NCBI GenBank assembly: GCA_030655755.1
Contig: JAUSOQ010000028.1
Coordinates: 124,001 to 188,000 of the forward strand
Reading direction: 5' to 3'
Length of the DNA: 64,000 nucleotides
Source: Coriobacteriia bacterium
Lineage (GTDB): Bacteria > Actinomycetota > Coriobacteriia > Anaerosomatales > Anaerosomataceae
Each line of letters starts with the position of its first letter. The first letter of the stretch is position 1. The translations under genes were made by a program, and so were the position numbers. This document shows positions 7,925 to 16,705 of the stretch, piece after piece. The notes under the pieces are model-generated. The model was not told the DNA's origin. It did no database searches and saw only the letters and a list, made by a program, of their open reading frames with translations.

Positions 7925-8884
7925 TCACCGTCCCGTCTCGGGGAGGTCGTCACCGATGGTGCCGTCCGTGGAACCGGGGTGGATGTGGGCCACGTGACAC
8001 CGGTTGCAGTCCGATTCCTTGTGGCATCTGATGCACGTTGGGTCACTCGTCGTGGTCACGAGGCTTGAGTGCTTCGGCAGAAAGTCATCAGGGTGCGGCA
8101 TCGGGACGCCGTGACACGCATCGCAAAACGCGGCCCGGTCGTGGCAGGTGTCGCAGGACTCAGGTACCTCGAGTGCGGCTTGCGGATGGGTTGAGCCGAA
8201 GTCTTTAGGGTGCGGCAGTTTGATGCCGTGGCAGGAGGCGCACTTCTTGTCGTCATGACAGGCATCGCAGGTGCGCAAGTCGCCCATGCCGTGGGTCGTT
8301 TGCCACTCGGGACCGTGCGTGATCGCCCAGGAGCCGCGGGTCAGTCGCTGTGCGGTCGTCTTGCCAGCGTGGCACATGTCGCAGTTGGTGGACGCATTCT
8401 CGTCTCGGTGGCAGCCGATGCAGTCCTCCATCGCCGGCTCTAAGATCCAGCGCGTGCTCTCGCCGTGGCCGACGGCGCTGTGGCAGCTGTCGCACGAGTT
8501 CGCGGGTGCGCAAGTGGTGTGGCGGACACGCAGGCCGCTGCGTTCGGTCACGTGCTCTAACACGTCCTCATGGCATTTCAAGCACGCTGACCGAGATGTG
8601 CGTGTCGCCGGTCCGTCGAGTTCGGCCTTCACGACTGACACGGGGTACATGCCGAGCAGCTCACGTACTTTGAAGACCGGCCAGTCCCAGGAGCCTGCGG
8701 CGAGATGGCAGTCGTAGCAGTTGACGCTTGCGTGTGCTGTGTCTTTGAGTGCTTCTGCGTACGGCTTCATCGTGTGACACGAACCGCAGGCAGCAGGCAG
8801 CGACCCGACAGCGATCGTGACCACGAGTGCGAGCACGATGAGTGAGGTTACGGCGATGACCAGTCGGAGCTGCGGTTTTCTCAC
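7925..8884 (-). CDS. Membrane-bound 12-heme cytochrome, NapC/NirT-like N-terminus
   Basis: A 319-residue protein from GTG 8884: basic start, one membrane segment (about 7-28), then CGSCHTMKP at residues 33-41 and CYDCH, a NapC/NirT-like opening, and ten more CXXCH motifs (12 in total). The C-terminal half repeats the unit C-x2-CHG-x3-PHP-x2-F found in the downstream paralogue. The frame stays open to ATG 9016, but that start has no ribosome binding site and would add a 44-residue extension before the membrane segment; the start is therefore uncertain. It is co-transcribed with the 6838 gene (4-bp gap), and together they could pass electrons from menaquinol across the membrane. It is divergent from the NHL gene at 9053, with 168 bp between, where no clear promoter could be picked. 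Confidence 0.9.
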   Translation of the reverse strand: MRKPQLRLVIAVTSLIVLALVVTIAVGSLPAACGSCHTMKPYAEALKDTAHASVNCYDCHLAAGSWDWPVFKVRELLGMYPVSVVKAELDGPATRTSRSACLKCHEDVLEHVTERSGLRVRHTTCAPANSCDSCHSAVGHGESTRWILEPAMEDCIGCHRDENASTNCDMCHAGKTTAQRLTRGSWAITHGPEWQTTHGMGDLRTCDACHDDKKCASCHGIKLPHPKDFGSTHPQAALEVPESCDTCHDRAAFCDACHGVPMPHPDDFLPKHSSLVTTTSDPTCIRCHKESDCNRCHVAHIHPGSTDGTIGDDLPETGR

Positions 8885-9052
8885 GTTGGGAGCATCCGTC
8901 CAAGCTGAGCGACGCAGGTCGCGAGGAGGTTCGGCATTCAACCATACTATGATAGACGGCAAGCGGAAGAGAGGCCAGAAACGAATAGCCGACGCCCGAG
9001 TCGTTTGCGATATCATCGGGAGGTTATGTAGGGGTCTATTGAGGAGTCGGGT

Positions 9053-10036
9053 GTGTCTCTGCGTGCGAATATTTCGGCCAAGAAGATGATGGCAGTTCTC
9101 GCCCTCGTGCTGGTATGCGCACTGGTGGTGCTGCTGTGGGTGCTCTTCAAGATGTTCGGAGGTGCGGATCTCGTGGGGTTCTCGGAGGGCAGTACCGACG
9201 AGATCATGTACGTTGAGAGATTTCCGGCGTCCGAGGATCCCGCGCTCGAAAATCCCATCGGCATAGACTCCGACGGCAGGCGCCTCTATGTTGCGGAGTC
9301 AGGCGCCGGATGTATCGCCGTCTTCACGCTTGACGGTCGCCGTCTCGATGACATCGCGGTCCCGCCGGCAGAGGGCAGAAGCGACGTCTACCCGTCGGAT
9401 GTGGCAGTCATGGGGGATGGGCGCATAGCGGTCACCGACAACGCATCTGCACGCGTGCTCGTGCTGCGGACGGACAAGAAGGCGGCGCCGGTCTCGGTCA
9501 TCGGTGAGGACGGTTCGCGGGCGCCCGATCAGCCGACCGCACTCGCATACGCCAACGGCGAGCTGTTCGTGGCGGACGGTAGCTCGCATACGGTCCTGGT
9601 CTTCTCGGCAGATAGCGGCGAGTACTTGCGTGAGCTGGGGCAGGAGCTCTCGCCGCCGCTGACGTATTGCGGAGGTATGTTCCTGGCGGAGGATGGGTTG
9701 CACATCACCGATTCGAATGCCGGGCGCGTGCTCGTGCTCGATGCACGATCGGGGGAGCTCGTCCACGTCCTCCCGGAACACTACGTTCTACCAAGGGGCA
9801 TCGTGCAAGGAATCGACTCCGAGGAGTTCGTGGTCGACACGTTCGGCAAGAAGGTGGTGGCCATCACCGGGGAAGGCATCCGGCGCTTCGGAACCGATGA
9901 ATTGACAGACCCTATGGCCGAGCTTCTGAGTCCTCGCGATGCGTGTTGGATCGGTGAACATGGGCGGCTCTACGTCACGGATGCCAATGCGGGTGATGTA
10001 GTGGTCTACAACGTGCGTCTTCCAGGTGCGGAATAG
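9053..10036 (+). CDS. Membrane-anchored NHL-repeat beta-propeller protein
   Basis: A 327-residue protein with one N-terminal membrane segment (about 11-34) and a propeller of about six blades (GIDSDGRRLYVAESG, VAVMGDGRIAVTDNA, YANGELFVADGS, GGMFLAEDGLHITDSN, then GEHGRLYVTDANAGDVVVYN). Unlike the 4419 protein it has no C-terminal anchor. The GTG start has GAGGAG (9041-9046) 6 nt upstream. It sits alone between a cytochrome pair on the other strand and the giant cytochrome downstream, again linking NHL propellers to cytochromes in this locus. No catalytic residues are recognised. Confidence 0.87.
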   Translation: MSLRANISAKKMMAVLALVLVCALVVLLWVLFKMFGGADLVGFSEGSTDEIMYVERFPASEDPALENPIGIDSDGRRLYVAESGAGCIAVFTLDGRRLDDIAVPPAEGRSDVYPSDVAVMGDGRIAVTDNASARVLVLRTDKKAAPVSVIGEDGSRAPDQPTALAYANGELFVADGSSHTVLVFSADSGEYLRELGQELSPPLTYCGGMFLAEDGLHITDSNAGRVLVLDARSGELVHVLPEHYVLPRGIVQGIDSEEFVVDTFGKKVVAITGEGIRRFGTDELTDPMAELLSPRDACWIGEHGRLYVTDANAGDVVVYNVRLPGAE

Positions 10037-10057
10037 GTATCGGAGCGCGTTCCTCGG

Positions 10058-10073
10058 CAGGCCTTAAGGCCTG
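10058..10073. repeat. Perfect 16-bp palindrome
   Basis: CAGGCCTT and its exact complement form a 16-bp palindrome just after the NHL stop, flanked by a second pair of arms (CGGCAG at 10055-10060 and CTGCCG at 10082-10087). It could be an operator for the downstream cytochrome or an mRNA 3' hairpin; there is no T-tract. Confidence 0.4.
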
Positions 10074-10142
10074 GTAAGATGCTGCCGAAAATGTAAGTAT
10101 AGGTGTGGCAGGATTCACATCTGATGACGGTCGTATCGCGGT

Positions 10143-10151
10143 TGTTACACT
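10143..10151 (+). promoter_or_regulatory. Extended -10 promoter of the 19-heme cytochrome
   Basis: TGT followed by TACACT (10146-10151) is an extended -10 element. Transcription would begin near 10158, about 20 nt before the TTG at 10177, which excludes the upstream in-frame GTG at 10105 as a start. The -35 region (around GATGAC, 10123-10128) is weak. Confidence 0.4.
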
Positions 10152-10176
10152 GCGACGTGCAAGTGGAGGTATGCGC

Positions 10177-13100
10177 TTGAATCGCGTCCACAAGCACACC
10201 ATAGGCCGACAGCTCGCCCGCGTGTCTCGCGTCGGGCTTGTTGTGCTGCTTGCTGGCGTGTTGGCGTATCCCGCAACAGCTCACGCTTATACATTGCCTC
10301 ACGGGTCGTACACGACTTTGACGGCGCTCTGCAAGCTGTGTCACTCGGTGCACGACGCTGCGCCGGAAGGGAGCATACTGATGCGGAAGACGGGCAGTAC
10401 GCCCGCCCAGCTGTCGGTGTGCTACGTGTGCCATGACGGTAGCGGCGCCAGCACCAACATCAAGTCCGGGGCGACCAACTCGTTCTCGGCGGACCTGCCG
10501 AGCGGGCACTCGGTCGAGGAGACGACAACGAGTGCGGATCTTACCAACGTCTGCACGAATTGCCATGTGGTGCACTTGGACCCCGCTACTCGGGATAACC
10601 TACCGGGACTGAGTGTGAACGACACAGAGGTCGCCGGAGTTGGTAACGAGTGGTGCTTTGCATGTCATAACGACAGTAACGACTGGTATACCTCCACCAC
10701 CACGACGCCGTACCCGGACATGGCAGATCCGTCACGTGACGCGAGCGGCTATCCGGTGTACGGTACCTTCCCCGGCGCTTCGGTCTACACGAGTCCGACC
10801 GCCAACGCACATCTGGGGATTCCGGCAAGCAGCGGGGAGACTACTCGTGTCGCCGGGGACTGTCTGTACTGCCACGCGGCCCATCGTGCTCCGAATGCCT
10901 ACGATGGCCTCGTCGCTACGTTCACGCCCTCCACGGCGCTGGCCGACGATCGGGTAAACGGCACCTACGCGACATCATGTTTTGCCTGCCACGGGGGAGC
11001 GGACTCCACCGAGACGACCGCTGCAGTTGGCGCCGCTGATATCAAGCAGTTCGTGACAGCTGGGAAGGACCGGTCCGGTCATCGGATCAAGACCTCGGGT
11101 GGTGTCCTTCCCGTGGGTGCTCCGCTACCGTGTTACGACTGTCACAACCCACATGGGTCGACGCTAGGGAACACCATGCTCATCTCCGATGAGTTGGGCG
11201 GAAGCCTCGAGCCTACGACTGCGACCGGTCCAGCTGCTGCTGCAAAGGTGAGGCAGTTCTGCTTCACGTGCCATACGACTCTCGACACGGCGAAGGGCTG
11301 GGATTCAGCGGGATACTCCACGGTCGGCACCGCTACGGTGGAAGGTATTCGTCGTGATGGCGGTGTCCTCAAACTACCGGCAATGACGATGACTGGTCAC
11401 AAAGAAGCAGACGCCCAAAACTGCTACAGCTGCCACCGTTCCGACTATGGCGCCGGCGGCTACAACGTGCACAATCCGGGCAGCGGCGTGTCCCCGGGTG
11501 GTTGGGCTTGTTACAACTGTCACTCAGCATACAGCGCCATGGACAACCGGCTTGGGACCTACCTCGGCGACACGTCGAGCTTCCATCATGTGCTTGGCTC
11601 CAGCAGCTACGACGGCGATTACGCGTTTGCTGACGGTAGCTATCCGACGACTGTCAATGCCGGTGATACCGATGTCTACTGTCTGTCGTGTCATGTCGAC
11701 CACGACAAGTTCAACGCCGACAAGGGTGCGAACCTACGTGACAGCGCTACTGCGGCTAGCCCGAACGCGACCAGCACCGATTGGTCCGCATCGACCGGCG
11801 GAGTGTGTCTGGGTTGTCACTCGATCGCGCTGACCAAGGACACCACGGGACAGAGTTCGGGTGGGTCCTCGGGTACGCCGGCGATCAGTAGCTCGGCCTA
11901 TGCGCTCAGCGCGCACCAGTATTCGGTCCCATCGACCATCGGCACGTCGCCGTTCAATGCCGACTGCGCCAAGTGTCATGACGATGGTCTGGCAGCGTCT
12001 GCTCTGGGGCAGACGTCCTACTTCAACGACGAGGGCTTCAGCACCCACTGGTCTGCTGAGAACCGGATCCTTGCCGCACTCGGTGTTTCGTCGACTCCGA
12101 GCGAGGAGGATCTGTGTTTTGCATGTCATTCAGGCTCGAGCGGATACGACGGCTACAGTGTTGCGACGATGAGCGCGGAGTCAACGGCGGTATACACGCA
12201 AATCACGGCTCGCGCGTATACCCACGATGTTGACAACGCTTCCTGGAAGGGGTTGCACCGCTCCGACGAGTCGCAGGCGTACATCAGCGCCAACAAGCAC
12301 GTGGAGTGTGAGGACTGCCACAACCCGCATGCCGCCGGTGACACGAACCACTCGGTGGGGACGAACCTGATCAACCAATCAAACTCGCCGCTTGCGGGTG
12401 TGAGCGGCTGGAACTGGGCCATCGGCACGGCTTCCGAATGGACGACCACGAACGCTACATGGACCTGGTCGACCGCGGTCAGCAGCGAGTACGGTAGCTG
12501 TCTCAAGTGCCACTCCTCGAAGAACACGTCGCTCTCGAGCTGGAACAGCACATGGACCGACGTCGCGCTCGAGTTCAACACGAAGAACGACTCCTACCAT
12601 CCGGTGTTCGGAGCGCTGCCTGCAGTGGACCCGACCTCGACCACCGGTTCGAGCCAGCTTCCGAACGCCAACCGCCTGGGTGGTCAATGGACTGTCGGCC
12701 GTGGCATGACGATGTACTGTTCAGACTGTCATGGCGACAGCGTTGCTGATCCACCGGCGATGGGTCCGCATGGCTCTGCTACCGCGCATATCCTCAAGGG
12801 GCCGAACACGACATGGCCGGGGGACTACTACCTGGGCGGGACGGTGACCGGGCTGTTCTGTCTCAACTGTCACCCGAATCTCAACAGCACCACCGCCAGC
12901 AACGGGGCGCACATCAGGTCGAACCATCGCGACACGACTAATGGCCGGTGCACCTACTGCCACTTGCTCGTGCCTCATGGAGGCAAGGTGTCGCGACTCA
13001 TCGTCGACGCCGACTCCGCGTCGATGCCGGCCCGCTACAAGGGCGACAATGCGACGATCCGCTCCTTTAGGAAGGACACAGCGGACCCCGGCTACGCTGG

Positions 13101-13188
13101 CAGCGGCAAGTCCGACGGAAACACTTGGTGTTACACCGGATGCGCTGGACATGACACTTCCCAGGACTATGAAGACTGGGGAGACTAG
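10177..13188 (+). CDS. Secreted 19-heme c-type cytochrome
   Basis: A 1003-residue exported protein. TTG 10177 is chosen because GGAGG (10165-10169) lies 7 nt before it; ATG 10171 is in frame but too close. The signal peptide ends at AHA-YTLPHG (cleavage near residue 37). I count 19 CXXCH motifs, widely spaced over the protein (for example CKLCHSVH, CYDCHNPHG, CEDCHNPHA, CTYCH), and a final Cys pair (CYTGC) that does not form a heme motif. No membrane segment follows the signal, so it is secreted or surface-bound. The low heme density and Ser/Thr/Gly-rich spacers resemble large outer-surface cytochromes. The ResB gene starts 3 bp after its stop, so its maturation machinery is made from the same mRNA. 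Confidence 0.92.
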   Translation: MNRVHKHTIGRQLARVSRVGLVVLLAGVLAYPATAHAYTLPHGSYTTLTALCKLCHSVHDAAPEGSILMRKTGSTPAQLSVCYVCHDGSGASTNIKSGATNSFSADLPSGHSVEETTTSADLTNVCTNCHVVHLDPATRDNLPGLSVNDTEVAGVGNEWCFACHNDSNDWYTSTTTTPYPDMADPSRDASGYPVYGTFPGASVYTSPTANAHLGIPASSGETTRVAGDCLYCHAAHRAPNAYDGLVATFTPSTALADDRVNGTYATSCFACHGGADSTETTAAVGAADIKQFVTAGKDRSGHRIKTSGGVLPVGAPLPCYDCHNPHGSTLGNTMLISDELGGSLEPTTATGPAAAAKVRQFCFTCHTTLDTAKGWDSAGYSTVGTATVEGIRRDGGVLKLPAMTMTGHKEADAQNCYSCHRSDYGAGGYNVHNPGSGVSPGGWACYNCHSAYSAMDNRLGTYLGDTSSFHHVLGSSSYDGDYAFADGSYPTTVNAGDTDVYCLSCHVDHDKFNADKGANLRDSATAASPNATSTDWSASTGGVCLGCHSIALTKDTTGQSSGGSSGTPAISSSAYALSAHQYSVPSTIGTSPFNADCAKCHDDGLAASALGQTSYFNDEGFSTHWSAENRILAALGVSSTPSEEDLCFACHSGSSGYDGYSVATMSAESTAVYTQITARAYTHDVDNASWKGLHRSDESQAYISANKHVECEDCHNPHAAGDTNHSVGTNLINQSNSPLAGVSGWNWAIGTASEWTTTNATWTWSTAVSSEYGSCLKCHSSKNTSLSSWNSTWTDVALEFNTKNDSYHPVFGALPAVDPTSTTGSSQLPNANRLGGQWTVGRGMTMYCSDCHGDSVADPPAMGPHGSATAHILKGPNTTWPGDYYLGGTVTGLFCLNCHPNLNSTTASNGAHIRSNHRDTTNGRCTYCHLLVPHGGKVSRLIVDADSASMPARYKGDNATIRSFRKDTADPGYAGSGKSDGNTWCYTGCAGHDTSQDYEDWGD

Positions 13189-13190
13189 GG

Positions 13191-14519
13191 TTGTTCGGCC
13201 CTGTGGGCGCTGGTGATCGTACCGTGAGGTCTCGACTCTGGCGGTTCCTGCTCTCGCGCCGAACGGCTGCCTGGTCCTTGTCCTTGCTGTTGTGTCTCAC
13301 GGCGCTCGGCTATCTCGTTCCGCGCCAGGGTACTCCCCGTGCTGAACGTCTGATGGCAAGCAGCCCGGAGTCCGCTACCCTGCTGGCTCGATTGGGACTG
13401 GATGACGTGTTCGGCTCCGTCATCTTCGGTGCGGTCCTGGTACTCGTGCTGGTCTCGGCCACGGCGGCCATGATCCATCAGGCGCGCATCGTATGGCGGC
13501 GGACGTTCCGCACTGCGGTCCCCCGCTCCGAGTATGCATTCGATACGTCGTGTCCTGCCGATGGGGTGGACGCGGTGCTCCGGACTCACCACTACCTGAG
13601 AGTCGGAACGGTTGAGGGTCACCTGCGCTACCTGTGCCATCCCTGGGGTCTGTGGGGAGGACTGATTCTGCACGTCGGACTCGTGGTCGCTCTCGTGGCC
13701 GGATTTGTCGCACTCGGTACGGAACGTCGTGCCATCACCGACCTGGCCGTCGGCGAGGTGTACGAGCCGGGCATGGAGTGGGCGTACGAGGAAGGTGGCT
13801 GGCTGTCGTCACCTCTGATGCTCGATTCGCCGCTGGTAGTCGAGTCGGTCGAGCCTGTTTTCTGGCCGACCGACGAGGTCAGGCAGGTGACAAGTGTGTT
13901 GCGCTTCCTGGGTGCCTCAGCCGATGATGTCCTCACGATACAGGTGAACGCCCCGCAGCGGCATCGGGATTTGACGCTGTATCAGAGCCAGAACTTCGGC
14001 CATACGTTCCTGCTGGAGGTGGCGTACGGGGACGAGGTGATGCGGCTTCGTGCGGACATGCCGTGGCCGACGGGGCGCGCCGTACCGTCCTACCAGGACA
14101 TCACGTTCGGAGATGACCGCCTGCAACTCCGGTATTACGCAGATGTGGAGCAGGAGGGTATGGTGGGGTCGCCGACTATCGGTGCGCGCTACGCACTTGG
14201 CGAGGAGCGCTCAGATGTGGCCACACTGACGATCGGCCAATCCGTACAGGTGGGGCCACTCGATGTGACACTTGTGGACGTGCTCCGATGGACGCGCATC
14301 AGCGTTGTTCGCAACCATGGTATCGCACCGCTGTTCACGGGATTCTTTCTGATCATCTTCGGGAGCATACTTATCTACGGCGTGGTTCCTCGTGAGGTGT
14401 ATGTCATGGAACATGGCGGAGCTACCACGGTGACCTGGCGAGCGCTGCGCTTCCGTGAGAACGTCATGGGTGAGTTTGATGACTTGCTCGCCGAGTGTCA
14501 CGGACGGAGGTCCGTATGA
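13191..14519 (+). CDS. resB: ResB/Ccs1-type cytochrome c biogenesis protein
   Basis: ResB works with CcsA in System II cytochrome c maturation, delivering heme to CXXCH apoproteins outside the membrane. The 442-residue protein shows the family plan: membrane segments at about 26-45, 75-98 and 150-172, a large outer domain (about 180-385, with TLYQSQNFG typical of ResB) and a final membrane segment (about 388-406) before a cytoplasmic tail. The TTG start lies 7 nt after GGGGAG, which is within the end of the cytochrome gene. Its stop overlaps the ccsA start. Placement directly behind a 19-heme substrate fits with a dedicated heme-attachment system. Confidence 0.9.
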   Translation: MFGPVGAGDRTVRSRLWRFLLSRRTAAWSLSLLLCLTALGYLVPRQGTPRAERLMASSPESATLLARLGLDDVFGSVIFGAVLVLVLVSATAAMIHQARIVWRRTFRTAVPRSEYAFDTSCPADGVDAVLRTHHYLRVGTVEGHLRYLCHPWGLWGGLILHVGLVVALVAGFVALGTERRAITDLAVGEVYEPGMEWAYEEGGWLSSPLMLDSPLVVESVEPVFWPTDEVRQVTSVLRFLGASADDVLTIQVNAPQRHRDLTLYQSQNFGHTFLLEVAYGDEVMRLRADMPWPTGRAVPSYQDITFGDDRLQLRYYADVEQEGMVGSPTIGARYALGEERSDVATLTIGQSVQVGPLDVTLVDVLRWTRISVVRNHGIAPLFTGFFLIIFGSILIYGVVPREVYVMEHGGATTVTWRALRFRENVMGEFDDLLAECHGRRSV

Positions 14520-15346
14520 TTGACACACTGCTCATGCTCGACCCGCAGTTCCACGTGGTGGCCGTAGTGTTCTACGGCGCCGCCACGGTGTTGGCGATAG
14601 CGTGGGTGGTTGGCGGGAGGGCGAGTCTCGCGTCGTGGGCCAGGTGGTTGGTGCTTGCCGGTCTGCTGCTGCACACTTTCGGTCTCGTTGCGCGATGGAC
14701 GGCCATCGGCCATGGACCGTACGTCTCGCGATACGAGGTACTCTCGGCAAACGCGTGGGTGGCGATCGTTCTCTTTGAAACCGTCGCGTCGCGCCTGAAG
14801 GGCGCCAAGTCGCTCGCGGTGATCATCTATCCCGCAGCGCTTCTGCTCGTGGGAGTCGGCCTCTACACGGGACCCGAGGTGGAGTTGCTCCCGCCTACGT
14901 TCAGCGGCATCTGGCTGGTCCTCCACGTCACCTTCTACTTCCTTGCGTTCGGTACCGCGCTCGCTGCGGTTGGTGCGTCAGTGTTCTACCTGTTGAAGAG
15001 TCGCTCTGCAGAAGGGAGTTTTGTGCGAGTCCCCGCGCCCACGGATCTCGATGCACTCTCCTATCGTTTTGGCGGTCTGGCGTTCGCGTTCTGGGGTGTC
15101 GGAATGCTCGCCGGAGCTGTCTGGGCGTACTACGCCTGGGGTCGTTTTTGGGGTTGGGATCCTGTGGAAACCTGGTCGCTTGTGACGTGGTTGGCGTTCG
15201 GGCTCTACCTGCATCTCCGTCGGTTCTTCGGCTGGAAGAATGCGAAGGCGGCCTACCTACTCATCATTTGCTTTCTGCTGGCGGACGGCACACTGTTCTT
15301 CACTTCGCTCATCGATGGATCACTGCATGCGGTGTACTTCAAGTGA
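14516..15346 (+). CDS. ccsA: CcsA-type cytochrome c assembly protein (heme lyase)
   Basis: A 276-residue polytopic protein with about eight membrane segments and the Trp-rich WWD-type heme-handling motif (WGRFWGWDPVETWSL, about 207-221), the hallmark of the CcsA/CcmF/CcmC family. Candidate heme-ligand His residues lie in LLLHTFGL, VLHVTFYF and near the C-terminus (GSLHAVYF). It forms the System II synthase with ResB. ATG 14516 has GGAGG 6 nt before it and overlaps the resB stop by 4 bp; the stop in turn overlaps the start of the lipoprotein gene, so all are one operon. Confidence 0.92.
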   Translation: MIDTLLMLDPQFHVVAVVFYGAATVLAIAWVVGGRASLASWARWLVLAGLLLHTFGLVARWTAIGHGPYVSRYEVLSANAWVAIVLFETVASRLKGAKSLAVIIYPAALLLVGVGLYTGPEVELLPPTFSGIWLVLHVTFYFLAFGTALAAVGASVFYLLKSRSAEGSFVRVPAPTDLDALSYRFGGLAFAFWGVGMLAGAVWAYYAWGRFWGWDPVETWSLVTWLAFGLYLHLRRFFGWKNAKAAYLLIICFLLADGTLFFTSLIDGSLHAVYFK

Positions 15347-15843
15347 GACGCTTCTCCCTCATAGCGATGACCCTGCTTGTAGTGGCTATAGTCGGGCTCA
15401 GTGGATGCGCGCCGGGGTCGTCGGCGAACGAGGAGGCCGATGCGGTCAAGGCTGCCGTGCACACGTACAATGAGGCCCTCATCCGCGCCTTCACAGAGAT
15501 GGACATGAATGAGCTGAATACCACTGCTACGAAGGAGCAGGCTGAGAAGGAATACGGGTTCATGGTCGCCCTTGGCGAGAGCCGGGTGCGGATGATCGGT
15601 GTTATGCGATCGATCGAGTTCGGTGAGGCGACGTTTACCGGAGATGCAAGCGCCACTGTCACGACGACCGAGGTGTGGGACTACCGTCATGAGAGCCTCG
15701 ATACCAGCGAGACCGTGCGCGAGGAGACCGGCGTCGTCTACCGCCTGCGCTACGATTTCGTCATGCAGGACGGACGGTGGCTCGTGGACGCGGTGACCTC
15801 GCTTGATGAGGCGCCGTCAGGCGAGGAGACGAGCGCACCGTGA
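15343..15843 (+). CDS. Predicted lipoprotein of the cytochrome operon
   Basis: A 166-residue protein with a lipoprotein signal (lipobox LSGC, Cys at about residue 22) and an outer domain of about 140 residues with charged helices followed by strands (ATVTTTEVWDYRH, VVYRLRYDFVMQDGRWLVDAV). The shape suggests an NTF2-like or ARC6-IMS-like fold, but this is a guess from sequence pattern. GTG 15343 overlaps the ccsA stop by 4 bp and the stop overlaps the next gene by 4 bp. It may chaperone apocytochromes or bind a ligand next to CcsA/ResB. Confidence 0.8.
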   Translation: MRRFSLIAMTLLVVAIVGLSGCAPGSSANEEADAVKAAVHTYNEALIRAFTEMDMNELNTTATKEQAEKEYGFMVALGESRVRMIGVMRSIEFGEATFTGDASATVTTTEVWDYRHESLDTSETVREETGVVYRLRYDFVMQDGRWLVDAVTSLDEAPSGEETSAP

Positions 15844-16211
15844 CCGCGATCCTCATCATCATCAACAACTACCTGCACGACGTTGCCACTGCAGTCTTAC
15901 TCGCGAGCGCGGTGCTCCTGTGGGCGCTCGATCGCGCGGTGACGCGTGACGGCGCGTCGGACTCACTCCTCACTGCGGCCTACCCGCGCTTGGTGAAACT
16001 CGCCTGGATCTCGCTTGCGTGGATCATCATCGGCGGCATCCCGCGCACCATCTTCTTCTCGCGATATGAGTGGGACCCGGCGGTCGTCAGCGGCCTTGTG
16101 CCGGCGCTCATCATCAAGCATGTCCTGATGTTTTCCGGGGTCGCTGTGGGCGCCGTGGTCTGGCGGCGGATAGCGCGGCTGATACGCTCGGCAGAAGAGG
16201 CGGTCTCATGA
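15840..16211 (+). CDS. Small membrane protein, possible heme b or redox role
   Basis: A 123-residue protein with three predicted membrane segments (about 10-30, 50-70 and 88-108). His residues lie near two membrane ends (NYLHDVAT and IIKHVLMF), which could ligate a b-type heme, but no family was recognised. It overlaps both neighbours by 4 bp (GTG start, ATGA at the end), so it is translated with the two lipoproteins around it. Confidence 0.75.
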   Translation: MTAILIIINNYLHDVATAVLLASAVLLWALDRAVTRDGASDSLLTAAYPRLVKLAWISLAWIIIGGIPRTIFFSRYEWDPAVVSGLVPALIIKHVLMFSGVAVGAVVWRRIARLIRSAEEAVS

Positions 16212-16654
16212 GGTTTCGTCGACTGCTGCTCAGCGCTCTCGCGGCCAGCATGATCGTCGCGATCCTGCTGGTGGTGGGTTGCTCCGGCGCCCCCACTGAC
16301 ACGCACTCCGCAGTCGCTACGCTCACCGAGCTTCTTGAGCTCAGGCGCGCGGGTACTGCTGACGCTGAAGCGTACGCACCGTACTTCTCGGACTCGGCTC
16401 TTGCAACGGCAATGGCGGATTCGGTGGGTGAGGACCATGCGCCGGCGGTACCCCCGTGGGACTCGATCTACGTGTCGGCGGAGTCCACACAGGGAGCCGA
16501 TGTGGTCGTCGTGTGGCGTGCTGATGATGCGTTCCCCGGCTGGGGCACGGCGACGCTTTTCAAGATGCGTACCGAGGGCGACGGGTGGATCGTCGAGGAC
16601 GCCATCGACGCAAGCGCTGATATCCCCTCACCGCTGAAGATCGTTGACGATTAG
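16208..16654 (+). CDS. Predicted lipoprotein
   Basis: A 148-residue protein with a basic start, hydrophobic core and lipobox VVGC (Cys at about residue 23), then a Ser/Ala-rich domain (TELLELRRAGTADAEAYAPY, later WRADDAFPGWGTATLFKMRT and DGWIVEDAID). The C-terminal pattern resembles that of the lipoprotein at 15343. It is the last gene of the resB-ccsA operon; the next gene starts 113 bp later behind its own promoter. Function unknown. Confidence 0.78.
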   Translation: MRFRRLLLSALAASMIVAILLVVGCSGAPTDTHSAVATLTELLELRRAGTADAEAYAPYFSDSALATAMADSVGEDHAPAVPPWDSIYVSAESTQGADVVVVWRADDAFPGWGTATLFKMRTEGDGWIVEDAIDASADIPSPLKIVDD

Positions 16655-16705
16655 CGGAATATCATGGTGAAAACGCATTAACCACCTGTTCGGAAGGGCA
16701 GTTCG

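Noticed and set aside
10105-10176. GTG 10105 as start of the 19-heme cytochrome
   Set aside because: It lies upstream of the likely promoter (10143-10151) and would put 24 extra residues before a normal signal peptide.
13120-13160. CYTGCAGH as a twentieth heme motif in the giant cytochrome
   Set aside because: His does not directly follow the second Cys; not a known heme-binding form.
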